DNA of 64,000 nt from Mesorhizobium terrae (lineage in GTDB: Bacteria; Pseudomonadota; Alphaproteobacteria; Rhizobiales; Rhizobiaceae): NCBI RefSeq assembly GCF_008727715.1, contig NZ_CP044218.1, positions 5,377,501-5,441,500 of the forward strand, read 5' to 3'. Under the pieces are notes generated by a model that worked only from the letters and a program-made list of their open reading frames with translations, was not told where the DNA came from and searched no databases. Within the stretch, counting starts at the first letter, position 1, and each line of letters opens with the position of its first letter. This document shows, piece after piece, positions 34,892 to 44,387 of the stretch. Position numbers and translations under genes: made by a program.

Positions 34892-36148
34892 ATGGACAGA
34901 TTGCGCATTGTCGGCGGGCAGCGACTGCAAGGCGCGGTCGCCATTTCCGGTGCCAAGAATGCGGCGCTGCCGCAGATCGCGGCATCGCTGCTCAGCCCCT
35001 CCCCGCTGGAACTGACCAACCTGCCGGCGGTCAGCGACGTGGACAACATGCTGAATGTGATTGCCCAGCATGGCGCCCAGATCAGCCGTTCGGCCCAGGC
35101 GGTGACGATCGACACCAGTGCGGCCGCTTCCAGGGAGACGACATACGACACGGTGCGCAAGATGCGCGCCACCGTGCTGGTGCTGGGGCCACTGCTCGCC
35201 CGCTTCGGCCAGGCGCAGGTATCGCTTCCCGGCGGTTGCGCCATCGGCGCGCGGCCGGTGGACATGCATATCAAGGCACTCGCACAATTGGGCGCCGACA
35301 TCGGCATCAAGGGCGGGTCGATCGTGGCCAACGCGCCGGACGGCCTGACCGGCGCACGCATCGTGCTCGGCTCGCCCTCGGTCGGCGCCACCGAGACGGC
35401 GATGATGGCGGCAACGGCCGCCAAGGGCGAGACCGAGATCGTCAATGCCGCACGCGAGCCGGAAGTGGCCGACCTCGCCGCCTGCCTTGGCGCCATGGGC
35501 GCCACCATCGAGGGCGCCGGCACGCACCGCATACTCGTGCAAGGCGATACGCGCTGGCGCGCCGCCAGCCATCACACCATTCCCGACCGCATCGAGGCCG
35601 GCACCTATGCGATCGCGGCGGCCATCACCGGCGGACAGCTGGAACTGACGCATGCGCGGCTGGAGCACCTCGCCTCGGTGGTGCAGATCCTGGAGGCGAC
35701 CGGCGTCAGCGTGTGGCCCGGCGACCGTGGCCTGATCGTCTCGCGCGACGGGCCGCTGCGTTCCGTCGACGTCACCACCGAGCCCTATCCCGGCTTTCCG
35801 ACCGACCTGCAGGCGCAGTTCATGGCGCTGATGTGCTGCGCGCCGGGCGCCTCACTGCTGCGCGAAACGGTATTCGAAAACCGCTTCATGCACGTGCCGG
35901 AACTGATGCGGCTGGGCGCCAACATCACCTTGCAGGGAACCTCGGCGCTGGTGCGCGGCGGCAACCCGCTGCGCGGGGCGCAGGTGATGGCAACCGATTT
36001 GCGCGCCTCGGTTTCGCTGGTGCTGGCGGCGCTGGTGGCCGAGGGCGAAAGCGTGGTCAACCGCGTCTACCACCTCGACCGCGGCTATGAGAGCCTCGAC
36101 CGCAAGCTGCGCATGTGCGGCGCGACGATCGAGCGGTTCCGCGAATGA
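34892..36148 (+). CDS. murA: UDP-N-acetylglucosamine 1-carboxyvinyltransferase (MurA paralogue)
   Basis: A 418-residue MurA-type enolpyruvyl transferase. K22 and N23 in SGAKNAALP and C116 in LPGGCAIGARPVDMH, the fosfomycin-target cysteine, are present, so it should be catalytically competent. The reaction is transfer of enolpyruvate from PEP to UDP-GlcNAc, the first step of MurNAc synthesis. Its place at the head of a muropeptide-recycling operon, under RpiR-type operators, suggests a second, inducible copy; the essential murA would lie elsewhere. Its stop overlaps the start of the kinase gene (ATGA). Confidence 0.88.
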   Translation: MDRLRIVGGQRLQGAVAISGAKNAALPQIAASLLSPSPLELTNLPAVSDVDNMLNVIAQHGAQISRSAQAVTIDTSAAASRETTYDTVRKMRATVLVLGPLLARFGQAQVSLPGGCAIGARPVDMHIKALAQLGADIGIKGGSIVANAPDGLTGARIVLGSPSVGATETAMMAATAAKGETEIVNAAREPEVADLAACLGAMGATIEGAGTHRILVQGDTRWRAASHHTIPDRIEAGTYAIAAAITGGQLELTHARLEHLASVVQILEATGVSVWPGDRGLIVSRDGPLRSVDVTTEPYPGFPTDLQAQFMALMCCAPGASLLRETVFENRFMHVPELMRLGANITLQGTSALVRGGNPLRGAQVMATDLRASVSLVLAALVAEGESVVNRVYHLDRGYESLDRKLRMCGATIERFRE

Positions 36149-37041
36149 GCGCCGCGCCGCATTTCTATCTCGGCGTCGACGGCGGCGGCACCGGCTGCCG
36201 CGCCCGCATCGAGGACGAAGGCGGCACGGTGCTCGGCCAGGGCCTGTCCGGACCGGCGACGACGCGGCTTGGCATCGAAGCCGCATGGGCCTCGATCGCG
36301 CGCGCCTTCGGGGCGGCCGCCGAGGAGGCCGGCTTCGGCCGGGCCGAACTCAAGCACACCTTCGCCGGCATCGGCCTGGCCGGCATCGGCCGCAAGGGCG
36401 CGCTGGAGGCGCTGCGGGCGATCGAGCATCCCTTTCTCGGCATCGACTTCACCAGCGATGGCATGGGCGCCTGCCTTGGCGCCCATTCGGGCCTCGACGG
36501 CGCCATTGTCATCGCCGGCACGGGCTCGATCGGGCTGGGTTTTGTCGGGGACCGCAATCTGCGCGTCGGCGGCTACGGTTTTCCAATCTCGGACGAAGGC
36601 AGCGGCGCCGACCTAGGACTGAAGGCAGTGCAACTGGCGCTGCGCGCCCAGGACGGCCGCCATGACCGCTCCGCCCTGCTCTCGGAAATCATGCAGCGTT
36701 TTCAAGACGATCCGATGGAGGCGGTGGCCTGGATGGATCGCGCCACGGCGACCGATTACGCGGCCCTCGCCCCGACCGTGATGCGCCATGCCGACCAGGG
36801 CGACGCGGCGGGACGGCGCATCGTGCAGGCGGCGGCCGAGCAGATCGACACGCTGGTGCGCACGCTGTTCGACAAGGGAGCGCCGCGCGTCACCTTGTTA
36901 GGCGGATTGGCCAGCCCGCTGGAACCGTGGCTGGCGCCTGATGTGCGCCGGCGGCTGAAACCGGCCGATGGCGACGCGGTGTCGGGCGCCATCATCCTGG
37001 CACGGCGGGCCGGTAGCCGGATGGCGAATTGCCCGCCTTGA
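36145..37041 (+). CDS. BadF/BadG-type ATPase, N-acetylglucosamine/MurNAc kinase-like
   Basis: A 298-residue ASKHA-fold kinase of the BadF/BcrA family. FYLGVDGGGTGCRA is the phosphate-1 loop, GAIVIAGTGSIGLGFVG phosphate 2, GYGFPISDEGSGADLG is the family signature, and VTLLGGLASPL the adenosine motif. Related enzymes phosphorylate GlcNAc or, in MurK-type proteins, MurNAc as well. It overlaps murA by 4 nt and precedes murQ, so phosphorylation of a recovered amino sugar is the likely role. The ATG at 36145 is set by the overlap. Confidence 0.87.
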   Translation: MSAAPHFYLGVDGGGTGCRARIEDEGGTVLGQGLSGPATTRLGIEAAWASIARAFGAAAEEAGFGRAELKHTFAGIGLAGIGRKGALEALRAIEHPFLGIDFTSDGMGACLGAHSGLDGAIVIAGTGSIGLGFVGDRNLRVGGYGFPISDEGSGADLGLKAVQLALRAQDGRHDRSALLSEIMQRFQDDPMEAVAWMDRATATDYAALAPTVMRHADQGDAAGRRIVQAAAEQIDTLVRTLFDKGAPRVTLLGGLASPLEPWLAPDVRRRLKPADGDAVSGAIILARRAGSRMANCPP

Positions 37042-37049
37042 GGTGGTTT

Positions 37050-37097
37050 GGAATATTTAATTCCATCCTATATTGACACAAAGGAATAATGCATTCT
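37050..37097 (+). promoter_or_regulatory. promoter with paired RpiR operator palindromes, murQ side
   Basis: GGAAT-ATTTA-ATTCC (37050-37064) lies 23 nt before a perfect TTGACA (37073-37078). A second half-matching palindrome GGAATAATGCATTCT (37083-37097) covers the spacer and a TCTAAA -10 (37095-37100). The arrangement mirrors that at 34792-34834, so murQ and the ABC genes probably have their own promoter under the same regulator. Confidence 0.65.
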
Positions 37098-37156
37098 AAA
37101 AAGTTAACGGGATACTACCGGACCGGTATCGATGCGGTCCAAACGGGAATGCGCAG

Positions 37157-38098
37157 GTGAAGATCGTGTCCGAACAAGGCCTGATAGCGGAGCTGGAGCG
37201 ACTGGTTTCCGAGGATCGGAACCCGCGCACCATGGACATGGACCTGTTGCCGACGGTCGAATTGCTGCGCAGGATCAACGACGAGGACCAGGGCGTCGCC
37301 GGCGCGGTCGCCAAGGTGATCCCTGAGATCGCCGCCGCCGTCGACCGCATCGCCGCCGCCTTCCGGAAGGGCGGCCGCCTGATCTATATGGGCGCCGGCA
37401 CCAGCGGCCGCATCGGCGTGCTCGACGCCTCCGAATGTCCGCCGACCTTCCGCGTGCCGCCGACCATGGTGGTCGGGCTGATCGCCGGCGGCTATGACGC
37501 GCTTTTGAAGGCGACCGAGGGTGCGGAAGACAGCCAGGCCAAGGGCGCCGAGGCGCTGGCCGAGATCGGGCTGACCGCGAAGGACGTGGTGGTCGGCATC
37601 GCGGCCAGCGGGCGCACGCCCTATGTCATCGGCGGGCTGAACCACGCCAGGAAGATCGGCGCCACCACGGTGGCGCTGTCCTGCAACCCGCAATCGACGA
37701 TTGCCGATATCGCCGAGATTGCCATTTCGCCCGTGGTCGGCCCGGAAGCGCTGACCGGGTCGACGCGGATGAAATCCGGCACCGCCGAGAAGCTGGTGCT
37801 GAACATGCTGACCACGGCCAGCATGGTGAAGATCGGCAAGACCTATCAGAACCTGATGGTCGACCTGAAGGCGTCGAACAGGAAGCTGGTGGCGCGCGCG
37901 GCGCGCATCGTCATGCAGGCGACCGAGTGTACGCTGGAGGAGGCTGAAGCGGCACTTGCCAAGACCCATAACGACGTGAAGCTGGCCATCCTGATCACAA
38001 TGACGGGGATGAACCTCGCCGAGGCGCGGATTGCGCTGGAAGGTGCTAACGGCTTCCTGCGAAAAGCGATCGAACACGGCGGGCCTGCCGCGATGTGA
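37157..38098 (+). CDS. murQ: N-acetylmuramic acid 6-phosphate etherase
   Basis: A 313-residue MurQ with a SIS fold. [26 protein letters not shown] holds the sugar-phosphate loop and the catalytic glutamate of the ASE segment, TEGAEDS the second acidic site, and [20 protein letters not shown] the family signature. It cleaves the D-lactyl ether of MurNAc-6-phosphate to give GlcNAc-6-phosphate and D-lactate. The GTG start at 37157 fits the family N-terminus. It lies between its own regulated promoter and the ABC importer genes. Confidence 0.95.
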   Translation: MKIVSEQGLIAELERLVSEDRNPRTMDMDLLPTVELLRRINDEDQGVAGAVAKVIPEIAAAVDRIAAAFRKGGRLIYMGAGTSGRIGVLDASECPPTFRVPPTMVVGLIAGGYDALLKATEGAEDSQAKGAEALAEIGLTAKDVVVGIAASGRTPYVIGGLNHARKIGATTVALSCNPQSTIADIAEIAISPVVGPEALTGSTRMKSGTAEKLVLNMLTTASMVKIGKTYQNLMVDLKASNRKLVARAARIVMQATECTLEEAEAALAKTHNDVKLAILITMTGMNLAEARIALEGANGFLRKAIEHGGPAAM

Positions 38099-38170
38099 GG
38101 CTGTCGGCATCGATCCGGACTTGGACAAAGAAGACCATTTCGACCAAGAAGAACATAAAGGGAGGATGAA

Positions 38171-39688
38171 ATGACCAGTCAATTCAAGCGCCTGCTCGGC
38201 CTGACCGCGGCCATCGTGCTCGGCGCCACCGCATTTGCCGGCACCGCCGACGCGGCCAAGCTGCGCATGGCCTGGGCGCAGGATGCCACCGGCCTCGACC
38301 CGCACAAGCAGACAGCCTTTTCCTCGCTGCGTCTTTTGGAACTCATCTATGAGCCGCTGGTGCGCCTCGATGCGGAACTCAAGATCGTGCCCGGCATCGC
38401 CAAGAGCTGGGCCTTCTCCGCCGATGGCAAGGAACTGACCTTCAAGCTCGACCCCAAGGCGAAATTCCAGAACGGCGCAGCGGTCACTCCGGCCGACGTC
38501 AAGGCCTCGTTCGAGCGCATCCTCGACGAGAAGACGGGGGCGGCCAACCGCGCCAACTATCTGTCGATCGCCAGCATCGAGACGCCGGACGCGGAAACCG
38601 TCACCTTCAAGCTGTCGCAGCCGGACGCGCCGATCCTGACCGCGATGACCGACACCAATTCCTCGATCGTTCCGGCGGCCGACATCGCCGCCGGCACCAT
38701 CGGCACCAAGGCCGTCGGCTCCGGCCCGTTCAAGCTGGAGCGCTGGGACCCGAATTCCAAGGAAATACTCACCGCCAACAAGGACTGGGCCGGCGGAGCG
38801 ACCGGCGTCGAGGGCATCGAGATCAGCGTTCTGCCCGACGAAACCGCCATCCTGGCGGCGATGCGCACCAGGCAGATCGACTTCGCGCTGCTCAACGACC
38901 CGCTGATCGCCACGCTGGTGCCGAAGGAGCCGAAGCTGCAGCTGAACCGCGCGCCGGTGCTTGCCTATCACGTGTTGCAATTGAACCCGGCGCGCAAGCC
39001 GATGAACGAGCTGGCGGTGCGCCAGGCCATTTCCTGCGCCGTCGACCGGCAGGCAGTGCTCGACACCGCCTCGCTTGGCGAAGGCAAGGTGACCGGCCCG
39101 CTGACCATGCCGTTCTTCGCCTCCGATCCGAACACGCTGTTCTGCTACAAGCGCGACGTGGAGAAGGCGAAGAAGCTGATGGCGGATGCCGGCATGACCG
39201 GCGGTTTCACCGCCACGGTCATCGCCGCCACCGGCGAGCCGCCGACGGCGGCGGCCGAGGCGCAGGTGCTGCAGGCGCAGCTCGCCGAGATCGGCGTCAA
39301 GCTGGACATCAAGATGATGGAGCTGAACGTCTATGTCGACACCTGGCTGAAGGGCGATTTCGACATGGCGATCGCGCTGAATGGCGGCCGGCCTGATCCA
39401 TATACGATGTACAACCGCTACTGGACCAAGAACGGCAACCTGCAAAAGGTCTCGAACTTCGCCGACGACACGCTGGACGCGCTTCTGCAGAAGGGCCGCG
39501 TCGAGACCGATCCGGAAAAGCGCAAGGCGATCTTCGCCGATTTCGACAAGGAGCTCGCCGAAAAATCGCCCTGGGTGTGGCTCTACACCTCCTATGGCTA
39601 TACGGCGCAGCAGAAGAACGTGCAGGGCTTCGTGCCGATGCCGACGGGCTCGCTGGCCAGCCTCGGCAAGGTGACCGTCGGGCAATGA
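38171..39688 (+). CDS. ABC transporter substrate-binding protein (SBP_bac_5, peptide type)
   Basis: A 505-residue periplasmic binding protein of the DppA/OppA family. It has a signal peptide (about residues 1-27, ending GTADA) and the family motif ELIYEPLVRLDAELKIVPGIAKSW. A strong GGAGG lies upstream of ATG 38171. Members bind peptides, muropeptides or opine-like solutes. Beside murQ and anmK it most likely binds a cell-wall fragment, as MppA or the binding proteins of muropeptide importers do; that is inference. Confidence 0.9.
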   Translation: MTSQFKRLLGLTAAIVLGATAFAGTADAAKLRMAWAQDATGLDPHKQTAFSSLRLLELIYEPLVRLDAELKIVPGIAKSWAFSADGKELTFKLDPKAKFQNGAAVTPADVKASFERILDEKTGAANRANYLSIASIETPDAETVTFKLSQPDAPILTAMTDTNSSIVPAADIAAGTIGTKAVGSGPFKLERWDPNSKEILTANKDWAGGATGVEGIEISVLPDETAILAAMRTRQIDFALLNDPLIATLVPKEPKLQLNRAPVLAYHVLQLNPARKPMNELAVRQAISCAVDRQAVLDTASLGEGKVTGPLTMPFFASDPNTLFCYKRDVEKAKKLMADAGMTGGFTATVIAATGEPPTAAAEAQVLQAQLAEIGVKLDIKMMELNVYVDTWLKGDFDMAIALNGGRPDPYTMYNRYWTKNGNLQKVSNFADDTLDALLQKGRVETDPEKRKAIFADFDKELAEKSPWVWLYTSYGYTAQQKNVQGFVPMPTGSLASLGKVTVGQ

Positions 39689-39696
39689 CGCGGACG

Positions 39697-39729
39697 GCCT
39701 TACCTTTCCTTCAACCGGGAGGGTAAGGC
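39697..39729 (+). repeat. stem-loop between binding protein and permease genes
   Basis: An 8-bp stem GCCTTACC/GGTAAGGC, extended inward by weaker pairs, begins 9 nt after the binding-protein stop. It has no T run, so it is more likely an mRNA-stabilising hairpin that keeps the binding protein in excess over the permeases than a full terminator. Confidence 0.5.
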
Positions 39730-39746
39730 GCCTCGCCTGACCGAAA

Positions 39747-39780
39747 CCCGCACATCCCGACACCCCGCACATCCCGACAC
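39747..39780 (+). repeat. two perfect tandem copies of a 17-nt unit
   Basis: The unit CCCGCACATCCCGACAC occurs twice head to tail (39747-39763 and 39764-39780), 13 nt before the GTG of the first permease gene. It looks like a slippage-prone duplication in the leader. No function is evident. Confidence 0.8.
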
Positions 39781-39793
39781 AAGGGCACGTCGC

Positions 39794-40753
39794 GTGAACT
39801 ATCTGATACGGCGCCTTGCGGCCTTCCCCCTCGTGCTGATCGGGGTTTCGATCGTCGTCTTCATCGCCATCCGTCTCGTGCCGGGCGATGCCATCACCGC
39901 GATGCTGGGCACCGAGGCCGGCCTTTTGACGCCGCAGCAGCGCTCGTCGCTCGCTGCCTATTTCGGCATCGACCAACCCTGGCCGGTGCAATACTGGCGC
40001 TGGTTCACCGGCCTGTTTTCGGGCGATCTCGGCATTTCCGTCACCTATGGCAAGCCGGTGCTGGCGGTGATCCTCGAGCGTTTCCCGCTGACGCTGGAAC
40101 TGGCGCTGCTGTCGATGCTGATCGCGCTGGCGATCGGCGTGCCGGCCGGCGTCTTCGCCGCCACCCGCAACGAGCGGCCGGCGGACCTTGGCGTGCGCGT
40201 CGCCGCCATGATCGGCCAGTCGACGCCGAGCTTCGTCGTCGGGCTGGTGCTGATCTACATCCTGTCCGCGGGTTTCGGCGTTTTGCCGACGATGGGCGCC
40301 TTCACCCCGCTCTGGCAGGATCCGCTGCAGAATCTCGGCCAGATGATCCTGCCTGCGGTCACGCTGGGCTGCGCCTTCGCCGCATCGGTGACGCGGGTGT
40401 CGCGCTCGGCCATGCTCGACGTGCTGAGCGACGACTATGTGCGCACGGCGCGGGCCAAGGGCGCGCCGGAACGCAGCGTCATCTGGCGGCACGCGCTGCC
40501 CAACGCGCTGGTGCCGGTGGTGACGCTGAGCGGCATCGAATTCGGTTACCTGCTGGGCGGCGCCGTCATCGTCGAGCAGATCTACGCGCTGCCCGGCCTT
40601 GGCCGCATGGTGCTGGAAGCGATTTTGCAGCGCGACTACGCGCTGGTGCAGGGCTCGGTGCTGTTCATCGCCCTCAACTTCATGATCGTGAACCTCCTGG
40701 TCGACCTCGCCTATGTGGCGCTCGACCCGCGCATTCGCCTGGAAGGCCGGTGA
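39794..40753 (+). CDS. ABC transporter permease (DppB/OppB-like)
   Basis: A 319-residue inner-membrane permease with about six helices. RLAAFPLVLIGVSIVVFIAIRLVPGD is the typical N-terminal OppB helix, and the coupling EAA loop DDYVRTARAKGAPERSVIWRHALPNALVPVV contacts the ATPase. The start is GTG 39794. It overlaps the next permease start (TGATG). It is part of the peptide-type importer of the cell-wall recycling locus. Confidence 0.92.
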   Translation: MNYLIRRLAAFPLVLIGVSIVVFIAIRLVPGDAITAMLGTEAGLLTPQQRSSLAAYFGIDQPWPVQYWRWFTGLFSGDLGISVTYGKPVLAVILERFPLTLELALLSMLIALAIGVPAGVFAATRNERPADLGVRVAAMIGQSTPSFVVGLVLIYILSAGFGVLPTMGAFTPLWQDPLQNLGQMILPAVTLGCAFAASVTRVSRSAMLDVLSDDYVRTARAKGAPERSVIWRHALPNALVPVVTLSGIEFGYLLGGAVIVEQIYALPGLGRMVLEAILQRDYALVQGSVLFIALNFMIVNLLVDLAYVALDPRIRLEGR

Positions 40754-41586
40754 TGGGCATGGTCAGAGCCATCTTCGCGCATCCCAGCGGCCGCATCGGC
40801 GGCGCGATCGTGCTGGTCTATGTTGTCATCGCGCTGTTCGGCGCCTTCGGCCTGACCCCGCACGATCCGCTGATGCAATACCGCATCGACCGGCTGCACG
40901 GGCCGTCTCCCTCCTACTGGATGGGCACCGACCTGTTCGGCCGCGACGTGGCGAGCCGGCTGATGAAGGGAGTGGGCCAATCCTTCACCGTGGCCTTCTT
41001 CTCGGTCGCGGCGGCCGCGCTCTCCGGCACGGTGCTCGGCCTCACCGCCGCCTGGTACGGCAAACGCTGGGACACGGTGATGATGCGGCTGATGGACGTG
41101 CTGCTGGCTTTCCCCGCAATCCTGTTGGCTCTCTTGGTGGTGACGATCATCGGACCCGGCACCTGGACCAGCGTGGTGGCGATCAGCATCGTCTACACGC
41201 CGATCTTCACACGCGTGGTGCGCGGCCCGGCGCTTTCGCTGAAAACCCGCGACTTCGTCGACGCCGCGCGCACCTTCGGCTCCAGCCGTTTCTACATCCT
41301 GACCCGCCACCTGCTGCTCAACCTCGTGGCGCCGCTCACCGTGCAGGTGACGCTGGCGCTCGCCTGGGCATTGCTGACGGAGGCGGGCCTGAGCTTCCTC
41401 GGCCTCGGCACCCAGCCACCGGCCGCCTCGCTCGGCCTGATGTTGAGCGACAGCCGCAATTTGATGGAACAGGCGCCGTGGCTGCTGGCATTCCCGGCAC
41501 TGGCCATCATGCTCTCCATCCTGGGCTTCAATCTGCTCGGCGACGCGCTGCGCGACATCCTCGACCCGAAGACGAGGAGGGCGTGA
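40753..41586 (+). CDS. ABC transporter permease (DppC/OppC-like)
   Basis: A 277-residue partner permease. The N-terminal helix GGAIVLVYVVIALFGAFG, the periplasmic segment YWMGTDLFGRDVASRLMKG typical of OppC, and the EAA loop KTRDFVDAARTFGSSRFYILTRHLLLN are present. Start candidates are GTG 40750, ATG 40753 and ATG 40759; ATG 40753 forms a TGATG overlap with the upstream stop. It ends 1 nt before the ATPase start. Confidence 0.92.
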   Translation: MGMVRAIFAHPSGRIGGAIVLVYVVIALFGAFGLTPHDPLMQYRIDRLHGPSPSYWMGTDLFGRDVASRLMKGVGQSFTVAFFSVAAAALSGTVLGLTAAWYGKRWDTVMMRLMDVLLAFPAILLALLVVTIIGPGTWTSVVAISIVYTPIFTRVVRGPALSLKTRDFVDAARTFGSSRFYILTRHLLLNLVAPLTVQVTLALAWALLTEAGLSFLGLGTQPPAASLGLMLSDSRNLMEQAPWLLAFPALAIMLSILGFNLLGDALRDILDPKTRRA

Positions 41587-41587
41587 G

Positions 41588-43351
41588 ATGAAACCCATTC
41601 TCTCCGTCCGCGACCTGCATGTCAGCTTTGGCCGAGCGCCCGATGCCAAGGAAGTCGTGCATGGCGTGAGCTTCGAGGTTGGCGTCGGCGAGGTGCTGGC
41701 GATCGTCGGCGAAAGCGGCTCGGGCAAATCGGTCACCGCGCTGTCGACCAACCGGCTGATCGATTATGCCGGCGGCCGCATCACCAGCGGCACCATCGAG
41801 CTGCTGCGCGCCGACGGCACGGTCACCGACATCGGCAGCGCCAGCACGCAGGAACTGACGAAAATCCGCGGCGCCGAAATCGGCGTGATCTTCCAGGAGC
41901 CGATGACCTCGCTGAACCCGGTGCTGAGCATCGGCGCGCAGGTGGAAGAAGCGTTCCGGCTGCATCGCGGCCTGACCGGCAGACAAGCCAAAGCGGCGGC
42001 GCGCGAGGCACTGGAGCGGGTGCGCATCCCCGATGCGGAGCGGCGCCTGTCGGCCACGCCCGACCAGCTTTCCGGCGGCATGCTGCAGCGGGTGATGATC
42101 GCCATGGCGCTGGCCTGCAACCCGCGCCTTTTGATCGCCGACGAGCCGACGACGGCACTCGACGTGACGGTGCAGGCGCAGATCATGGCGCTGCTGGCCG
42201 AGCTTCGGCGCGAGACCGGCATGTCGATGATCTTCATCAGCCACGACATCGGCCTGGTGGCCGGCATCGCCGACCGCGTGATGGTGATGCAGGACGGCCA
42301 CGCGGTCGAACAGGGCGAGCTCGGCCAGATCCTCGACCATCCGCAGCATCCCTATACCAAACATCTTTTGCATGCCGTGCCGCACTTTTCCGGCGGCGAC
42401 GCGGCACGGACGGACACCATCCGCGCGCAGGCGGACGAGATGCGGCCGACGGTGGCCAAACCGACGCTCGCGGTGGACGATCTCGTCGTGCGTTATCCCT
42501 TGAAGAGCGGCTGGCTGAGCCGGCCTTTCGGCGCGGTTCACGCGGTGGATGGCGTCGGCTTCGACCTTTTGCCCGGCGAAACGCTGGCGATCGTTGGCGA
42601 AAGCGGCTCGGGCAAGTCGACCACGGCGCGCGCCGTGCTTGGTCTCGTGGCGCCGACGCGCGGCGCGTTCTCGGTCGACGCACATGCGGCGCGGCCCGGA
42701 CAAAGCCGGCTGCCGGTGCAGATGGTGTTCCAGAACCCCTATGCCTCGCTCAACCCGCGCCTCAGCATCGAGCAGATACTGGGCGAGCCGGTGATCGCCG
42801 CCGGCCAGCGCATCGACGCCACTGTGCGCGCCAGGATGACGGCGCTGCTCGCGCGCGTCGGGCTGCCGCAGGACAGCCTGGCGCGTTATCCGCACCAGTT
42901 TTCCGGCGGCCAGCGCCAGCGACTGTGCATCGCGCGCGCGCTGATGCTCAACCCCTCGGTGGTGGTGCTGGACGAGGCTGTCTCCGCGCTCGACGTTTCG
43001 GTACAGGCACGCGTGCTGGAACTTCTGGTCGACCTGCAGCGCGAATACGGCCTTGCCTATCTATTCATTTCGCACGACATGGCGGTGGTGGAACGTATCG
43101 CGCACCGGGTTGCCGTGATGTTTGCCGGCCAGATCGTCGAGATCGGCGAGGCGAAATCGGTGCTGTCCGATCCGCAGCATCCCTACACGAAAAAGCTGAT
43201 CGGCGCGGTGCCGACCATCGCGCGGCGGCGCCAGCATTTCGAGCTCGATACAAGGCAGGTGCCCTCGCTGGTCAGGCCGCTCGGTTTCGAGCCGCCGCCG
43301 GCGACATGGCGCGAATATGGGCGCGACCACAAGGTGCGTGCGGAGGCCTGA
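41588..43351 (+). CDS. fused double ABC ATPase of the peptide-type importer (DppD-DppF fusion)
   Basis: A 587-residue protein with two complete ABC domains. The first has Walker A GESGSGKS at 41-48, signature LSGGMLQRVMIAMA and Walker B LLIADEPTTALD. The second has Walker A GESGSGKS near 337, signature FSGGQRQRLCIARAL and Walker B VVVLDEAVSALDV; here the position usually held by Pro-Thr reads Ala-Val, a common tolerated variant. A DppD/OppD-type C-terminal segment follows each. It energises the two permeases. Confidence 0.93.
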   Translation: MKPILSVRDLHVSFGRAPDAKEVVHGVSFEVGVGEVLAIVGESGSGKSVTALSTNRLIDYAGGRITSGTIELLRADGTVTDIGSASTQELTKIRGAEIGVIFQEPMTSLNPVLSIGAQVEEAFRLHRGLTGRQAKAAAREALERVRIPDAERRLSATPDQLSGGMLQRVMIAMALACNPRLLIADEPTTALDVTVQAQIMALLAELRRETGMSMIFISHDIGLVAGIADRVMVMQDGHAVEQGELGQILDHPQHPYTKHLLHAVPHFSGGDAARTDTIRAQADEMRPTVAKPTLAVDDLVVRYPLKSGWLSRPFGAVHAVDGVGFDLLPGETLAIVGESGSGKSTTARAVLGLVAPTRGAFSVDAHAARPGQSRLPVQMVFQNPYASLNPRLSIEQILGEPVIAAGQRIDATVRARMTALLARVGLPQDSLARYPHQFSGGQRQRLCIARALMLNPSVVVLDEAVSALDVSVQARVLELLVDLQREYGLAYLFISHDMAVVERIAHRVAVMFAGQIVEIGEAKSVLSDPQHPYTKKLIGAVPTIARRRQHFELDTRQVPSLVRPLGFEPPPATWREYGRDHKVRAEA

Positions 43352-43367
43352 AGGGGAACAACAAGGA

Positions 43368-44387
43368 ATGGCCAGCGACGATTTCCGCCAGCGTTTCGAC
43401 CGTGCCTTTGCCCCGCTGCAGGGGGCGATCGAAGCCGGCCGCATCCCCGGCGGCGTGCTGGGCCTGGCGACGCGCGACGGCCAGCGGCTGACCCGCGCCA
43501 TCGGGCTGGCGCAACGCGTGCCGGGCGAGCGGCCGATGCGGGAGGACAGCTGGTTCGACCTCGCCTCGCTTACCAAGGTGATCTTCACGACGCCGCGCAT
43601 CCTGGCGCTGGCCGAGGCAGGCGCGATCGATCTTGATGCGCCCTTGACCACGGCCCTGCCGGACCTGCGCCAATACGATGCCGATGCCTGGGAACGGCAG
43701 GTGACGTTCCGCCAGTGCCTCGGCCACCAGACGCCGTTCCCCGCCGTCGCGCCGATCTACACCTATGGCCGCGACCCCGATTTGTTGCGCACCTTCGTGC
43801 TGCAACGCGAATGGCGCCGGCTGGACGAGCCGGTCTATTCCGACATCAATTTTATTCTTCTCGGGCTCGCCATGGAGCGGCTGTCCGGCAAGACGATCCG
43901 CGCCATGGACGCGGGGCCGGGTTTCGCGTTCTTTGCCGAACCGGAGCGATCGGCGGCGACGGAGGACTGCACCTGGCGCCACCGGGTTTTGAGTGGCGAG
44001 GTGCATGACGACAATTGTTCCGCCCTGCAAGGCGCCGGCCATGCCGGGCTGTTCGGCACGGCCGGTTCGGTGCTCGACTTCGCGCAAGGCCTGCTCGACG
44101 GCAGCGGCGCCTCGGCAAGCGCCGTCGCGCTGATGCGGAAACCGCTGTCGGCCAGGCGCACACATGGCTGGGAACACGCTTATGCCGGCTGGTCGGGTGG
44201 CGATGGTTGCAGTGCCGGCACGATCGGCCATACCGGCTTCACCGGCACCGGGCTGTGGATCGACTTCGACGCAGGCCACGCCTGGACCTTGCTCACCAAC
44301 CGCATTCACCCGACCCGCCATTTCGACAGCGGCATTGTCGATCTTCGCCGCCAGGTCGGCGACCTCTTGAACGGAGCAGAACCATGA
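43368..44387 (+). CDS. serine beta-lactamase-like hydrolase
   Basis: A 339-residue class C beta-lactamase-fold hydrolase. S67-x-x-K70 in SLTK is the active site, Y157 in EPVYSDINF the second motif (YSD where many have YxN), and GHTGFTGTG the HTG box. There is no signal peptide, so it should act in the cytoplasm. In a muropeptide-recycling operon such an enzyme could be a peptidase, amidase or esterase acting on imported fragments. The frame is open upstream within the ATPase gene; ATG 43368 follows AGGGG and aligns with the domain. Its stop overlaps anmK (ATGA). Confidence 0.82.
   Translation: MASDDFRQRFDRAFAPLQGAIEAGRIPGGVLGLATRDGQRLTRAIGLAQRVPGERPMREDSWFDLASLTKVIFTTPRILALAEAGAIDLDAPLTTALPDLRQYDADAWERQVTFRQCLGHQTPFPAVAPIYTYGRDPDLLRTFVLQREWRRLDEPVYSDINFILLGLAMERLSGKTIRAMDAGPGFAFFAEPERSAATEDCTWRHRVLSGEVHDDNCSALQGAGHAGLFGTAGSVLDFAQGLLDGSGASASAVALMRKPLSARRTHGWEHAYAGWSGGDGCSAGTIGHTGFTGTGLWIDFDAGHAWTLLTNRIHPTRHFDSGIVDLRRQVGDLLNGAEP

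Noticed and set aside
39747..39780. CRISPR-like repeat
   Set aside because: There are only two head-to-tail copies with no spacer and no cas gene. No CRISPR array was seen anywhere in the window.
37115..40492. 1125-codon open frame on the minus strand
   Set aside because: It lies antisense to murQ, the binding protein and a permease. Its translation is a high-GC shadow rich in Arg, His and Gly with no domain, while the plus-strand genes have clear family motifs.
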